A stretch of DNA of 37,452 bases, from positions 1-37,452 of the forward strand of contig DASRCB010000150.1 in NCBI GenBank assembly GCA_035653295.1. Reading direction: 5' to 3'. Position numbers and translations under genes: made by a program. Shown piece by piece: positions 28,773-37,452 of this stretch. Under the pieces are notes generated by a model that had not been told where the DNA came from, did no database searches, and saw only the letters and a list, made by a program, of their open reading frames with translations. Source of the DNA: DASRCB01 sp035653295. Lineage in GTDB: Bacteria; Acidobacteriota; Terriglobia; Bryobacterales; Bryobacteraceae. Numbering within the stretch: the first letter of the stretch is position 1; each line of letters starts with the position of its first letter.

Positions 28773-31460
28773 ATGTTCGGGCGAAAGAGAGCCACTCACG
28801 ATTTCAAGGCCGAGATCGAGGCGCACGTTCAGATCGAGATTGACCGCCTGCGCGAGCAGGGGCTCCCCGAGGATCAGGCCAGGATGGCGGCCCTTCGGAC
28901 GTTCGGGAATCGTACCGGCGCCGAGGAGCGCTTCTACGAGTCGGGCCGCAGTCTGTGGTGGGATTCGATGGTCCACAATTTGCGGTTCGGTCTGCGGACG
29001 CTCGCGCGCACGCCGGGCTCGACAGCGGTCGCGATCATCACCCTGGCCCTGGGTATAGGCGCCAACACGGCGATTTTCACGCTGCTCAACACCGTGCTGC
29101 TGCAGAACCTGCCGGTGCGCGATCCTTCGCAGCTGGTGCTGTTCGGCAAAGGTCGCTGGGTCGGGAGCGTCAACAGCCTGCCGGCCGATCCAATGCAGCT
29201 TTTCTCCTACCCGTTTTTCAAAGAATTCCGGCGGAGAAACGAGGTCTTTTCTGATGTGGCCGCGATGGACAGCATCATGTTCGGAACGCACGGCCGCGTC
29301 GGCGATGGCACGGAGCTGGAGAAGATCGACGTCGAGCTGGTTTCCGGGACGTATTTCAACACCCTCGGGGTGAATCCGATCCTCGGCCGCGTTCTCACCG
29401 GGAGCGATGACCGCGCCGCCGGGGGACATCCGCTGGCGGTGGCGAGCTACGCGTGGTGGACACGGCGCATGGGCGCCAATCCTGCCGCGGTGGGGGCGAA
29501 GGTGACTATCCGCTCGACCGTGTACACCATCGTCGGTGTGACCCCGCCGGAGTTCTTCGGCGCCACGGTTGGCCAGTCGCCGGACCTTTGGATTCCGCTG
29601 GCGATGGAAAAGGAGATTTCACCGGGCTGGAACGGCCTCGATGACAACCTGTTTCAATCGCTGTATATCATCGCGCGCCGCAAACCGGGGGTGAGCATGG
29701 AGCAGGCCAGCGCGAATACGAATCTGCTGTTCCATCAGATCATCCGCGCCTACGCCGGCCCGCAGCCCAGCGCGAAGCAGCTCGCCGGCATGGCGCATGC
29801 GCGCATCGACCTGACCCCCGCGGCAACGGGCATCTCGCACCTGCGACTGGAGTTCTCGTCGCCGCTGATGATCCTGATGGCGGTGGTCCTGCTGGTCCTG
29901 CTGATCGCGTGCGCGAATGTAGCCAATCTGCTGCTGGCGCGGGCCGCCGCGCGGCAAAGGGAGATCGCGGTGCGGATGTCTATCGGCGCGGGGCGCGCGC
30001 GTCTGGTGCGGCAGCTTCTCACGGAGAGTGGGTTGCTTGGCGTTGCCGGCGCCACGCTCGGAATCCTTGTGGCATATGCAGCGGGCCGGACGCTGCTCGG
30101 CATGGCTTTCAATCCCGGGCGTCCGCTTCCGGTGCACGTAGCGCCTGACGCACACGTACTCGCGTTCACCGTGGCGGTCACCATGGGCACCGTGCTGCTG
30201 TTCGGCATCGCTCCGGCGTTGCGCGCCACGCGGCTGGAACTCGTCCCGGCGCTGAAGGAGACGCGTAGTGTGATTGGCGGGCCGGCCCGCAATCGTCTGG
30301 CTCGCGGCCTCGTCATTGGCCAGGTTGCCCTGTCGCTGCTGCTGCTGGCAGGCGCGGGCCTGTTCCTGCGCAGTCTGAACAACCTGATGAACGTGGATAC
30401 CGGTTTCGAGAAGCAGAACGTGCTGCTGATTGGCGTCGATCCGGGCGCGGCAGGGTATCAGGAAGACGCGCGGCTGGGAACGATGATGCAGCGCGTGGAG
30501 CAGCGTGTCTCCGCGATTCCGGGAGTTCGGGCCGCCGCCTTCGCGTTTATGGTGTTCAACGGCGGCGGCTGGACGTCGGGGGTGACCGTGCCCGGAAGGC
30601 CGGCGACAGATCACGACCCTTCGGTGGACCACAACATCGTGGGCTGGCAGTACCTCGATGTCATGCGCATGCCCATCGTTTTCGGGCGAGGACTTACGGC
30701 CGGCGACGATGCCGGCGCGCGACGGGTGGCGGTGATCAACCAGACCATGGCGCGGCAGTATTTTCCCGGCGGCTCTCCCCTCGGCCGCACATTCTCAATT
30801 GGCAAGGACGCGGAGTGGCAGAACATCGAAGTGGTCGGCGTGGTGAAAGACGGGAAGTACATGCAGCTGCAGGAAGACCCGATGCCCGCCGCATTCTATC
30901 CACACGCCCAGCATGTGGCTTTTATGGGTAACTTCGTGGTGCGCTACAGCGGTTCGCTCAAAACGATCGTGCCGCAGATCCGCCGGGCCTTTGCCAATGT
31001 TGATCCGAACGTTCCCCTCGGCGATGTAACGACGCTGAGCGAGGTGATTGATGACGCCGTGGCGAACCGGCGGCTGGTGGCGCAGCTTTCGGCTGTCTTC
31101 GGCGGTCTGGCTGCCTTTCTGGCCTGCATCGGCATTTACGGCGTCATGTCGTACGGCGTGGCGCGGCGCACGAACGAACTCGGGGTGCGCATGGCTCTGG
31201 GAGCGGCGCGGCACGCGGTGCTGTGGATGGTTCTGGGCGAGGCGCTGCGGCTTCTGCTGATCGGAGTCGCGATTGGGCTCGCACTCGCCGTTGCTGCCGG
31301 GCGGTTGATGCAAAGCCTGCTGTTCGGTTCGAAGGCGTTCGATCCGCTGGCAATCGGCGCAGCAACGCTGATGATGGCGGTGGTGGCGCTGTGTGCGGGT
31401 TTTCTGCCGGCGCGGCGGGCGACGCGGATCGATCCCATGGTTGCGCTGCGGTACGAGTAG
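28773..31460 (+). CDS. ADOP permease with N-terminal prefix domain (tandem copy 1)
   Basis: This 895-residue inner-membrane protein has a cytoplasmic prefix domain (about 1-62; AEIEAHVQIEIDRLREQGLP, LRTFGNRTGAEERFYESGR) of the type found on many ADOPs. A MacB/FtsX duplicated core follows: TM1 near 83-105 (TLALGIGANTAIFT), a periplasmic domain, the first FtsX domain around 370-490 (RQREIAVRMSIGAGRARLV), a second periplasmic domain and the C-terminal FtsX domain (RTNELGVRMALGAARHAV, near 800). No Walker A/B ATPase is encoded nearby. The start follows padR by 3 nt, with GAGGGG as ribosome-binding site. It is the same length as its downstream paralogue. Confidence 0.95.
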   Translation: MFGRKRATHDFKAEIEAHVQIEIDRLREQGLPEDQARMAALRTFGNRTGAEERFYESGRSLWWDSMVHNLRFGLRTLARTPGSTAVAIITLALGIGANTAIFTLLNTVLLQNLPVRDPSQLVLFGKGRWVGSVNSLPADPMQLFSYPFFKEFRRRNEVFSDVAAMDSIMFGTHGRVGDGTELEKIDVELVSGTYFNTLGVNPILGRVLTGSDDRAAGGHPLAVASYAWWTRRMGANPAAVGAKVTIRSTVYTIVGVTPPEFFGATVGQSPDLWIPLAMEKEISPGWNGLDDNLFQSLYIIARRKPGVSMEQASANTNLLFHQIIRAYAGPQPSAKQLAGMAHARIDLTPAATGISHLRLEFSSPLMILMAVVLLVLLIACANVANLLLARAAARQREIAVRMSIGAGRARLVRQLLTESGLLGVAGATLGILVAYAAGRTLLGMAFNPGRPLPVHVAPDAHVLAFTVAVTMGTVLLFGIAPALRATRLELVPALKETRSVIGGPARNRLARGLVIGQVALSLLLLAGAGLFLRSLNNLMNVDTGFEKQNVLLIGVDPGAAGYQEDARLGTMMQRVEQRVSAIPGVRAAAFAFMVFNGGGWTSGVTVPGRPATDHDPSVDHNIVGWQYLDVMRMPIVFGRGLTAGDDAGARRVAVINQTMARQYFPGGSPLGRTFSIGKDAEWQNIEVVGVVKDGKYMQLQEDPMPAAFYPHAQHVAFMGNFVVRYSGSLKTIVPQIRRAFANVDPNVPLGDVTTLSEVIDDAVANRRLVAQLSAVFGGLAAFLACIGIYGVMSYGVARRTNELGVRMALGAARHAVLWMVLGEALRLLLIGVAIGLALAVAAGRLMQSLLFGSKAFDPLAIGAATLMMAVVALCAGFLPARRATRIDPMVALRYE

Positions 31461-31463
31461 CCC

Positions 31464-34151
31464 ATGTTTTCCAGAAAGCGCAACTCCGGCGATTTCCGGT
31501 CCGAGATCGACGCCCACCTGCAACTCGAGATCGATCGTCTGCGCGAGCAGGGCCTGACAGCGGAAGAAGCGCGTACCGAGGCCCTGCGCGCCTTCGGCAA
31601 TCGCACCCTCGCCGAAGAACGCTTCTACGAGGCCGGGCGCGCGGTCTGGTGGGACTCGCTGGTGCAGAATATCCGTTTCGGCGTGCGGACCCTGGCGCGC
31701 ACTCCCGCGTCGACCTTGATCGCCATTGTGACGCTGGCGCTCGGCATCGGCGCCAACACGGCCATCTTCACGCTCATGAACACGGTGATGCTGCGCAGTC
31801 TTCCGGTTCGCGAACCGCAGCAACTGGTCCTGTTCGGCCGGGGGCGCTGGGCCGGCAGCAACGACGACCTGCCGAACCGAAGCTGGCAGCTCTTCTCGTA
31901 CCGGTTTTTTAAGGAATTCCGGCATCGCAACGAGGTGTTTTCCGATGTGGCCGCAATCGACAGCATCCTCTTCGGCGCGCACGCACGCGTGGGCAGCAGT
32001 CCGGAGCTGGAAAAGGTCAGCGAGGAGCTCGTTTCCGGGAGTTACTTCAACACCCTCGGCGTGAGCGCGATTCTCGGGCGCACGTTCACGGATGAGGACG
32101 ACCGCATCCCCGGCGGCCATCCGCTCGCGGTGGCGAGTTACTCGTGGTGGAAAAAGCGGTTCGGCGGCAATCCCGCGGTGCTCGGGACGAAAATCACGAT
32201 TCGATCCACTGTGTACACCATCATCGGCGTCACCCCGCCCGAGTTTTTCGGGACCACCGTCGGCCAGTCGCCGGATGTATGGATTCCTCTGGCGATGGAG
32301 GCCGAGATCTCGCCAGGCTGGAACGGCCTGGATCGCGATCTGTTCCAGTCGCTCTATGTGATCGCGCGGCGCAGACCCGGGGTCAGCATGGAGCGGGCCA
32401 GCGCGAACACGAATTTCCTGTTTCGACAGATCATCCGACGGTATGCCGGCACGCAGCCATCGGCGAAGCAGCTCGCCGACATCAGCCATGCCCGCATCGA
32501 TCTCACGCCGGCGGCGAACGGCTTCTCACAGCTGCGCCGACAGTTCTCGTCGCCGCTGATGATTCTCATGGGCGTAGTCGCGCTGGTGCTGCTGATCGCC
32601 TGCGCCAACGTGGCGAACCTTCTGCTCGCTCGAGCGGCCGCACGCCAGAGGGAGATGGCGGTGCGCATGTCCATCGGCGCGAGCCGCGGGCGGCTGCTGC
32701 GGCAGCTTCTGACCGAAAGCGCGTTGCTGGGCGTCGCCGGCGTGGTGCTCGGAATCGCCGTGGCATATGCCGCCGGCCGTCTCCTGCTGGCAATGGCCTT
32801 CAATCCGGACAAGCCGCTGCCCATCGAGATCGCGCCCGATGCGCACGTGCTCTTCTTCACGCTTGGGGTGGCGATGTCGACGGTACTGCTGTTCGGCATG
32901 GCGCCCGCGTATCGAGCGACTCGTGTCCAGCTGGTTCCGGCGCTGAAGGAGACGCGCAGCGTTGTGGGCGGGATGCAGCGAAATCGCCTGGCGCGTGGCC
33001 TCGTCATCGGGCAGGTGGCGCTGTCGCTGCTGCTCCTGGCCGGAGCGGGGCTTTTCCTCCGCAGCCTGAACAGCCTGCTGAATGTGGACACCGGCTTCGA
33101 TCGGCAGAACGTGCTGATTGTGGGCGTGGATCCCGATGGCGCGGGTTATCAGCAGGACGCCCGCGTGGAGACCATGATGCAGCGCGCCGAGGAGCGCGTG
33201 AGTGGATTGCCCGGAGTGCAGGCCGCCGCATTCGCGTTTTTCGTATTCAATGGCGGCGGCTGGACGGATGTCGTAACCGTCCCCGGCCGGCCCAGCGCCC
33301 CCCATGACCCGGAAGCCGATCACAACATCGTCGGGCCACAGTATCTGAGCGCGATGCGCATGCCGATCCTGCTGGGCCGGGGGCTCGAAGCTCAGGACGA
33401 TTTTGCCGCGCCGAAGGTCGCGGTCATCAATGAAACGATGGCGCGTACTTATTTCGCCGGCGGTTCGCCGCTGGGCCGCACGTTCTCCGTTGGGAAGGAC
33501 AAGCAGTGGCAGGATATCCGTGTGGTGGGCGTGGTGCGCGACGCCAAATACATGGACCTCGATGAAAAGCAGATGCCAGCTGCGTTCTATCCGCACGCAC
33601 AGCACGCCGGCTTTCTGTACAATTTTGTCGTCCGCTATCACGGCGACCTGAAGGCAGTCGCTCCGCGGATCCGCCGCGCCTTCGCCGACGTCGATCCCCA
33701 TCTGCCGGTCGGCGATATGACGACGCTGTCGCGGGTGATCGACGATGCGGTGGTCAACCAGCGAATGGTGGCGCAGCTATCGACCCTGTTCGGCGCGCTG
33801 GCTACGTTCCTCGCCTGCATTGGGATTTACGGCGTCATGTCCTACGGCGTGGCCCGGCGCACGAACGAGCTGGGGGTGCGTATGGCGCTGGGCGCGGCTC
33901 GCGGCGATGTGCTGTGGATGGTGTTGCGTGAGGTGCTCGGCCTGCTCGGCATCGGAGTTGCGGCCGGGCTCGCGCTCGCGATTGCCGCCAGCCGCGCCCT
34001 CGAGAGCCTGCTTTTCGGCGCGAAGCCCTTTGACCCGGTCGTTATCGGCGCCGCAACGCTGATCATGGCGGCTGTGGCCCTTTCCGCGGGATTCCTGCCC
34101 GCCCGCCGCGCCACGCGGATCGATCCCATGATCGCGCTGAGGTACGAATAA
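31464..34151 (+). CDS. ADOP permease with N-terminal prefix domain (tandem copy 2)
   Basis: This 895-residue paralogue of the preceding protein has the same length and domain order: prefix domain 1-62, MacB-type periplasmic domain, FtsX domain (RQREMAVRMSIGASRGRLL), second periplasmic domain and C-terminal FtsX domain (RTNELGVRMALGAARGDV). The first 175 residues are about three-quarters identical by eye. The equal length and 3-nt spacing indicate a tandem duplication without net indels. Divergence lies mostly in the periplasmic parts (VNSLPADP against NDDLPNRS), as expected if each handles a different substrate or partner. Confidence 0.95.
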   Translation: MFSRKRNSGDFRSEIDAHLQLEIDRLREQGLTAEEARTEALRAFGNRTLAEERFYEAGRAVWWDSLVQNIRFGVRTLARTPASTLIAIVTLALGIGANTAIFTLMNTVMLRSLPVREPQQLVLFGRGRWAGSNDDLPNRSWQLFSYRFFKEFRHRNEVFSDVAAIDSILFGAHARVGSSPELEKVSEELVSGSYFNTLGVSAILGRTFTDEDDRIPGGHPLAVASYSWWKKRFGGNPAVLGTKITIRSTVYTIIGVTPPEFFGTTVGQSPDVWIPLAMEAEISPGWNGLDRDLFQSLYVIARRRPGVSMERASANTNFLFRQIIRRYAGTQPSAKQLADISHARIDLTPAANGFSQLRRQFSSPLMILMGVVALVLLIACANVANLLLARAAARQREMAVRMSIGASRGRLLRQLLTESALLGVAGVVLGIAVAYAAGRLLLAMAFNPDKPLPIEIAPDAHVLFFTLGVAMSTVLLFGMAPAYRATRVQLVPALKETRSVVGGMQRNRLARGLVIGQVALSLLLLAGAGLFLRSLNSLLNVDTGFDRQNVLIVGVDPDGAGYQQDARVETMMQRAEERVSGLPGVQAAAFAFFVFNGGGWTDVVTVPGRPSAPHDPEADHNIVGPQYLSAMRMPILLGRGLEAQDDFAAPKVAVINETMARTYFAGGSPLGRTFSVGKDKQWQDIRVVGVVRDAKYMDLDEKQMPAAFYPHAQHAGFLYNFVVRYHGDLKAVAPRIRRAFADVDPHLPVGDMTTLSRVIDDAVVNQRMVAQLSTLFGALATFLACIGIYGVMSYGVARRTNELGVRMALGAARGDVLWMVLREVLGLLGIGVAAGLALAIAASRALESLLFGAKPFDPVVIGAATLIMAAVALSAGFLPARRATRIDPMIALRYE

Positions 34152-34157
34152 CGATTC

Positions 34158-34174
34158 CGGCGGAACCCCCGCCG
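34158..34174 (+). terminator. Hairpin between ADOP copy 2 and the third permease
   Basis: CGGCGG (34158-34163) pairs with CCGCCG (34169-34174) around an aaccc loop, 6 nt after the stop of copy 2. There is no U-tract. It could attenuate read-through or stabilise the upstream mRNA end. A -10-like box for the next gene follows directly. Confidence 0.4.
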
Positions 34175-34184
34175 AACTGGTTCG

Positions 34185-34190
34185 TAATAC
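34185..34190 (+). promoter_or_regulatory. -10-like box before the third operon ADOP gene
   Basis: TAATAC ends 5 nt before the ATG at 34196. Together with the hairpin just upstream it suggests that this permease can be transcribed separately from the two tandem copies, as a leaderless mRNA. Confidence 0.35.
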
Positions 34191-34195
34191 ACTAC

Positions 34196-36700
34196 ATGTC
34201 CGGCCTTCTACCCGATCTGCGCTTCGCGCTGCGCACGTTCGCGCGGCAGCCGCTGTTCACCCTGGTAGCCATTGTTTCTCTGGCGCTCGGTATCGGCGCG
34301 AACACCGCGATTTTCACGATCATGGATCAGCTCATGCTGCGGCGGCTGCCGATCCGCGATCCGAGCAGCCTGGTGATGCTGTATCAGGAGGGGGCCAACA
34401 ATGGCAGCAACGCCGGCGACCGAATGCACTCCTACCCGCTGTACCAGGACCTTCAACGGAAGGCCCCGCCGTTCTCAGAGGTCCTCTGCCGGCGGCTGGT
34501 GGACGCTTCCGTTTCGGTCGGCAATTTTACGGAACGTGTAAGCGCGGAGCTGGTTTCCGGCAACTACTTCAGTATGCTGGGGGTCCGTCCGGCGGCCGGG
34601 CGGTTGTTCAATTCCCAGGAAGACGATCGCATCTACCGCGGTCATCCGGTGGTGGTGCTCAGCTACGACTACTGGAAATCCGGCTTTGGACTGGATCCCA
34701 AAGTGATCGGCCGGAAGATTCTGGTGAACAATTATCCGATGACCGTGATCGGAGTGTCGGCGGCGGGATTCGAGGGGCTCGATCCGGCGCAGTCGCCGAA
34801 GATTCGCGTGCCGATTCTCATGGAGCCGGTCCTGCTTCCGGACTGGACCTGGCTGCACATGGATGACCGGCGCACGCGCTGGGTACAGGTGTTCGCACGC
34901 CTGAAACCGGGCTATACGGCGCGTTCGGCTCAGGCGGCCCTCCAGCCGCTGTACCGGCAAATCCGGCGATATGAAATGAGCCTGCCCGCGGCGAAAGACT
35001 GGTCCACCTGGTCCCGCAATGAGTTCATGCGCGGCTCAATTCGTTTGGAGGATGCCGCCACGGGATATTCGCAGTTGCGCAACAGCTTCTCGAAGGCGCT
35101 GATCGTGCTGATGTGCATGGTCGGGCTGGTGCTGCTGATTGCCTGCGCCAACGTAGCCAATCTGCTCATCGCCCGCGGCATCGCCCGGCAGAAAGAGATC
35201 GCGGTGCGGCTCTCGATCGGCGCATCGCGCCCGCGGCTGGTTCGGCAGTTGTTGGTGGAAGGTCTGCTGCTCTCCCTCGGCGGCGGTCTGCTGGGCATCG
35301 CGCTGGCGATGGCGCTGACGCGCGGGCTGCTGGCGCTTGTGCCTTCCGGCCAGGATCCGCTGCTGCTTTCGGCGCGCCCGGATGTGCGTATCCTGCTCTT
35401 CACCTTAACGCTCACGGTCCTTACCGGCCTGATCTTCGGCCTCGCGCCCGCGTTGCGCGCCAGCCGCCCCGATCTGTGGACCACGCTGAAGGACAGCGTG
35501 GGGGCCATTGCCGGATCGGGCGGATCGTTGTTGCTGCGCCGCAGCCTCGTGGTCGCCCAGGTGTCGCTCAGCTTTGTCCTGCTCTTCGGCGCCGGCCTGT
35601 TCGTTCGCAGTCTCGGGAACCTGCAATCCGCCCGGACCGGATTCCACGATCTGGAGAATCTGCTCACATTCCAGATTGCGCCCGCACTCAACGGGTACAG
35701 CGAAGCTCGGGCTGCGGAGTTTGATCGCCAGGTTCTCGACAACACCCGCGCGATTCCCGGCGTGCGTTCGGCCGGTATGGCCGGGGTTCCGGTGTTGTCC
35801 GGCAGCGAGTGGGACAGCACCATGAGCGTGGAAGGACATCGCTCCCACGACGGCGAAGACATGCAGGCCTTTATGAACTCCATCTCGCCGGGATATTTCG
35901 AAACCATGGGTACGCCCCTGCTGGAGGGCCGCGATTTCAACCTCGGCGACAGCCGCGAGCACGCCCGGACAGCGATCGTGAACCGGCGTTTCGAGCAGCA
36001 TTTCTTCGGCAACCGGAGTGCTATTGGACGCCATATCGGGTTCGGCGACGGTCCGGGAACCAAGCTTGACATGGAGATCGTCGGAGTTGTCGGCGACGCG
36101 CTCTATGAAGGGCCGCGCGAAGGCGTGCATCGGCAGGTGTTCGTTCCGGCCTGGGGCAACAACAGCGTAGTGTTCTACGTGCGGGCGGGCATCGGCTCCC
36201 GGTCGATCTTTCCACTGCTGCGTCAGGCGGTGAAACGGGCTGATCCGGCGATGCCCGTTTATGAGCTGAAGACGGTGTCGGGTCAACTGGATGAAACGCT
36301 GCTGAGCGACCGCCTGGTGGCGCTGTTGTCGGCGGGCTTCGGCGCACTGGCGACGGTGCTGGCGGCCATCGGCCTGTATGGCGTGCTGGCGTTCGTCGTG
36401 GCCCGGCGCACGAAGGAGATGGGTCTGCGCATGGCCCTGGGAGCCCGGGGCCGGACCGTCGTGTGGCTGGTGATGAAGGATGTGCTGCTGCTGCTCGCGG
36501 TGGGGCTGGGGATCGGGGTACCAGCTGCGATTGGGCTGGGCCGGCTCGTATCCGCCCAGCTTTACTCGACCAGCGCCGGGAGTCCGGCGATCGCGACCCT
36601 GACCATCGTGCTGCTGGCCGCCGTCGCCTGCGCCGCCGGCTTCGTTCCGGCGTGGCGCGCCAGCCGCATCGATCCGATCCGAGCACTGCACTACGAATGA
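34196..36700 (+). CDS. ADOP permease without prefix domain
   Basis: This 834-residue protein starts directly with the permease core (MSGLLPDLRFALRTFARQPL, then LALGIGANTAIFTI). The MacB-like periplasmic domain spans about 45-260. The first FtsX domain (about 290-410) has RQKEIAVRLSIGASRPRLV, and the C-terminal FtsX domain (about 715-834) has RTKEMGLRMALGARGRTVV and ends in RASRIDPIRALHYE, the conserved ADOP tail. It is less similar to the two tandem copies than they are to each other. It lacks a dedicated ATPase and a prefix domain, like the lone permease at 891. A role in export or envelope stress is an inference from MacB. Confidence 0.94.
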   Translation: MSGLLPDLRFALRTFARQPLFTLVAIVSLALGIGANTAIFTIMDQLMLRRLPIRDPSSLVMLYQEGANNGSNAGDRMHSYPLYQDLQRKAPPFSEVLCRRLVDASVSVGNFTERVSAELVSGNYFSMLGVRPAAGRLFNSQEDDRIYRGHPVVVLSYDYWKSGFGLDPKVIGRKILVNNYPMTVIGVSAAGFEGLDPAQSPKIRVPILMEPVLLPDWTWLHMDDRRTRWVQVFARLKPGYTARSAQAALQPLYRQIRRYEMSLPAAKDWSTWSRNEFMRGSIRLEDAATGYSQLRNSFSKALIVLMCMVGLVLLIACANVANLLIARGIARQKEIAVRLSIGASRPRLVRQLLVEGLLLSLGGGLLGIALAMALTRGLLALVPSGQDPLLLSARPDVRILLFTLTLTVLTGLIFGLAPALRASRPDLWTTLKDSVGAIAGSGGSLLLRRSLVVAQVSLSFVLLFGAGLFVRSLGNLQSARTGFHDLENLLTFQIAPALNGYSEARAAEFDRQVLDNTRAIPGVRSAGMAGVPVLSGSEWDSTMSVEGHRSHDGEDMQAFMNSISPGYFETMGTPLLEGRDFNLGDSREHARTAIVNRRFEQHFFGNRSAIGRHIGFGDGPGTKLDMEIVGVVGDALYEGPREGVHRQVFVPAWGNNSVVFYVRAGIGSRSIFPLLRQAVKRADPAMPVYELKTVSGQLDETLLSDRLVALLSAGFGALATVLAAIGLYGVLAFVVARRTKEMGLRMALGARGRTVVWLVMKDVLLLLAVGLGIGVPAAIGLGRLVSAQLYSTSAGSPAIATLTIVLLAAVACAAGFVPAWRASRIDPIRALHYE

Positions 36701-36703
36701 GCC

Positions 36704-37438
36704 CTACATGTACATCCCGCCGTTGACATCCAGCACGTGGCCGGTGATATAGGCAGCTTCGTCGCTGGCGAGGAAGCGGACCGCGGCCGCGACATCGTCC
36801 GCGTTGCCGAACCGGCCGAGCGGAATGTTGCCGAGCGCCTTGTCGCGAAGGTCCTTCGGAAGCGAAGCGGTCATGTCCGTCTCGATGAACCCCGGCGCCA
36901 CGGCGTTAATGGTGATGCTGCGGCTGCCCACCTCCCGCGCCAGCGCCTTGGTCAACCCGATGAGCCCCGCTTTGGACGCCACATAATTCGATTGGCCCGC
37001 GTTGCCCGTCTCGCCGACAACTGAAGCGATATTGACGATCCGACCCCAGCGCTCACGCACCATTCCCGGCAGCACCTGTTGCGCCATCAGGAATGCCCCG
37101 GTGAGATTCGTGTTCAGCACCGCATCCCAGTCATCGCGCTTCATGCGCATGGCGAGGCCGTCGCGCGTGATGGCGGCATTGTTTACCAGGATGTCGATGC
37201 GCCCGAAGTCCTTCGCCACGCGCCCGGCGGCCTCTTTGATCGATTCGGGGGAGGCAAGATCGAGCGGGACGGCAAACGCCTCCCGGCCCAGCGCACGGAT
37301 CTCGCCCGCCAACTGCTCCAGTGCATCGGTCGTGCGAGCCGCGACGGCCACGCGCGCCCCGGCGCGGGCAAGCGCCGCCGCGCAGGCTCGTCCAATGCCG
37401 CGGCTCGCGCCGGTAACAAGAGCAGTGCGATTTGTCAT
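36704..37438 (-). CDS. fabG: 3-oxoacyl-[ACP] reductase
   Basis: This 244-residue short-chain dehydrogenase reduces 3-oxoacyl-ACP with NADPH in type II fatty-acid synthesis in the cytoplasm. The cofactor loop TGASRGIG (9-16) and NNAAI (86-90) are present, with N111, S139 (IVNIAS), Y152 and K156 (YVASK) as the catalytic tetrad. The C-terminal ITGHVLDVNGGMYM is typical of FabG rather than of general SDRs. The start ATGA overlaps a frame that ends -ELQPA and runs off the window, which fits coupling to an upstream gene, often fabD. The 3' end is 3 nt from the convergent permease stop. Confidence 0.96.
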   Translation of the reverse strand: MTNRTALVTGASRGIGRACAAALARAGARVAVAARTTDALEQLAGEIRALGREAFAVPLDLASPESIKEAAGRVAKDFGRIDILVNNAAITRDGLAMRMKRDDWDAVLNTNLTGAFLMAQQVLPGMVRERWGRIVNIASVVGETGNAGQSNYVASKAGLIGLTKALAREVGSRSITINAVAPGFIETDMTASLPKDLRDKALGNIPLGRFGNADDVAAAVRFLASDEAAYITGHVLDVNGGMYM

Positions 37439-37452
37439 GCCGGTTGAAGTTC

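Overview
The window looks like chromosomal DNA of a high-GC soil acidobacterium, most like the Solibacter/Bryobacter group. This rests on four MacB/FtsX-type permeases of the acidobacterial duplicated orphan permease (ADOP) kind without a partner ATPase, a PadR regulator leading three of them, a small 'NALKHGL' protein, many small secreted proteins of unknown function, and palindromic intergenic repeats. The taxonomic call is an inference from gene content; there is no rRNA or tRNA gene to confirm it.

Layout. 1-720: 3'-truncated aldo/keto reductase (minus). 891-3305: a lone ADOP permease followed by a tiny, probably frameshifted secreted ORF. 3516-5100: VOC protein overlapping an MFS exporter. 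5125-13101: a TetR regulator divergent from a tripartite RND efflux operon (inner-membrane pump, periplasmic adaptor, outer-membrane lipoprotein) that runs on into an RNB-family ribonuclease. 13102-14769: ribonuclease J, tail-to-tail with the RNB gene. 14845-15216: small Gly-rich secreted protein. 15217-15498: repeat-rich spacer. 15499-16506: GAPDH with a strong 3' hairpin. 16507-17940: repeats, a NALKHGL protein with a repeat-derived and apparently shifted C-terminus, and a frameshifted secreted protein. 17940-20435: secreted Gfo/Idh/MocA-like protein and a fused AroD-AroE enzyme of the shikimate pathway.

20473-22096 (minus): rmlA-rmlC, for dTDP-sugar synthesis, plus a PHA-granule-region protein. 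22171-24397: cupin and two secreted proteins of unknown function. 24560-26533: Tat-exported GH127 (DUF1680) glycosidase. 26568-28281 (minus): glycine-zipper protein with a membrane-protein partner, then a membrane-anchored coiled-coil protein. 28413-36700: padR followed by three ADOP permeases; the first two are same-length tandem paralogues. 36704-37438: fabG, at the window edge.

The most notable signals are a near-perfect 14-bp inverted repeat covering the padR promoter and start codon, a family of REP-like palindromes scattered through the spacers (one lies inside a signal-peptide coding region, another supplies an apparent protein C-terminus), and repeated placement of -10-like boxes 5-10 nt before start codons, which suggests leaderless or nearly leaderless mRNAs. 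I saw no CRISPR array, transposase, integrase, tRNA or rRNA.
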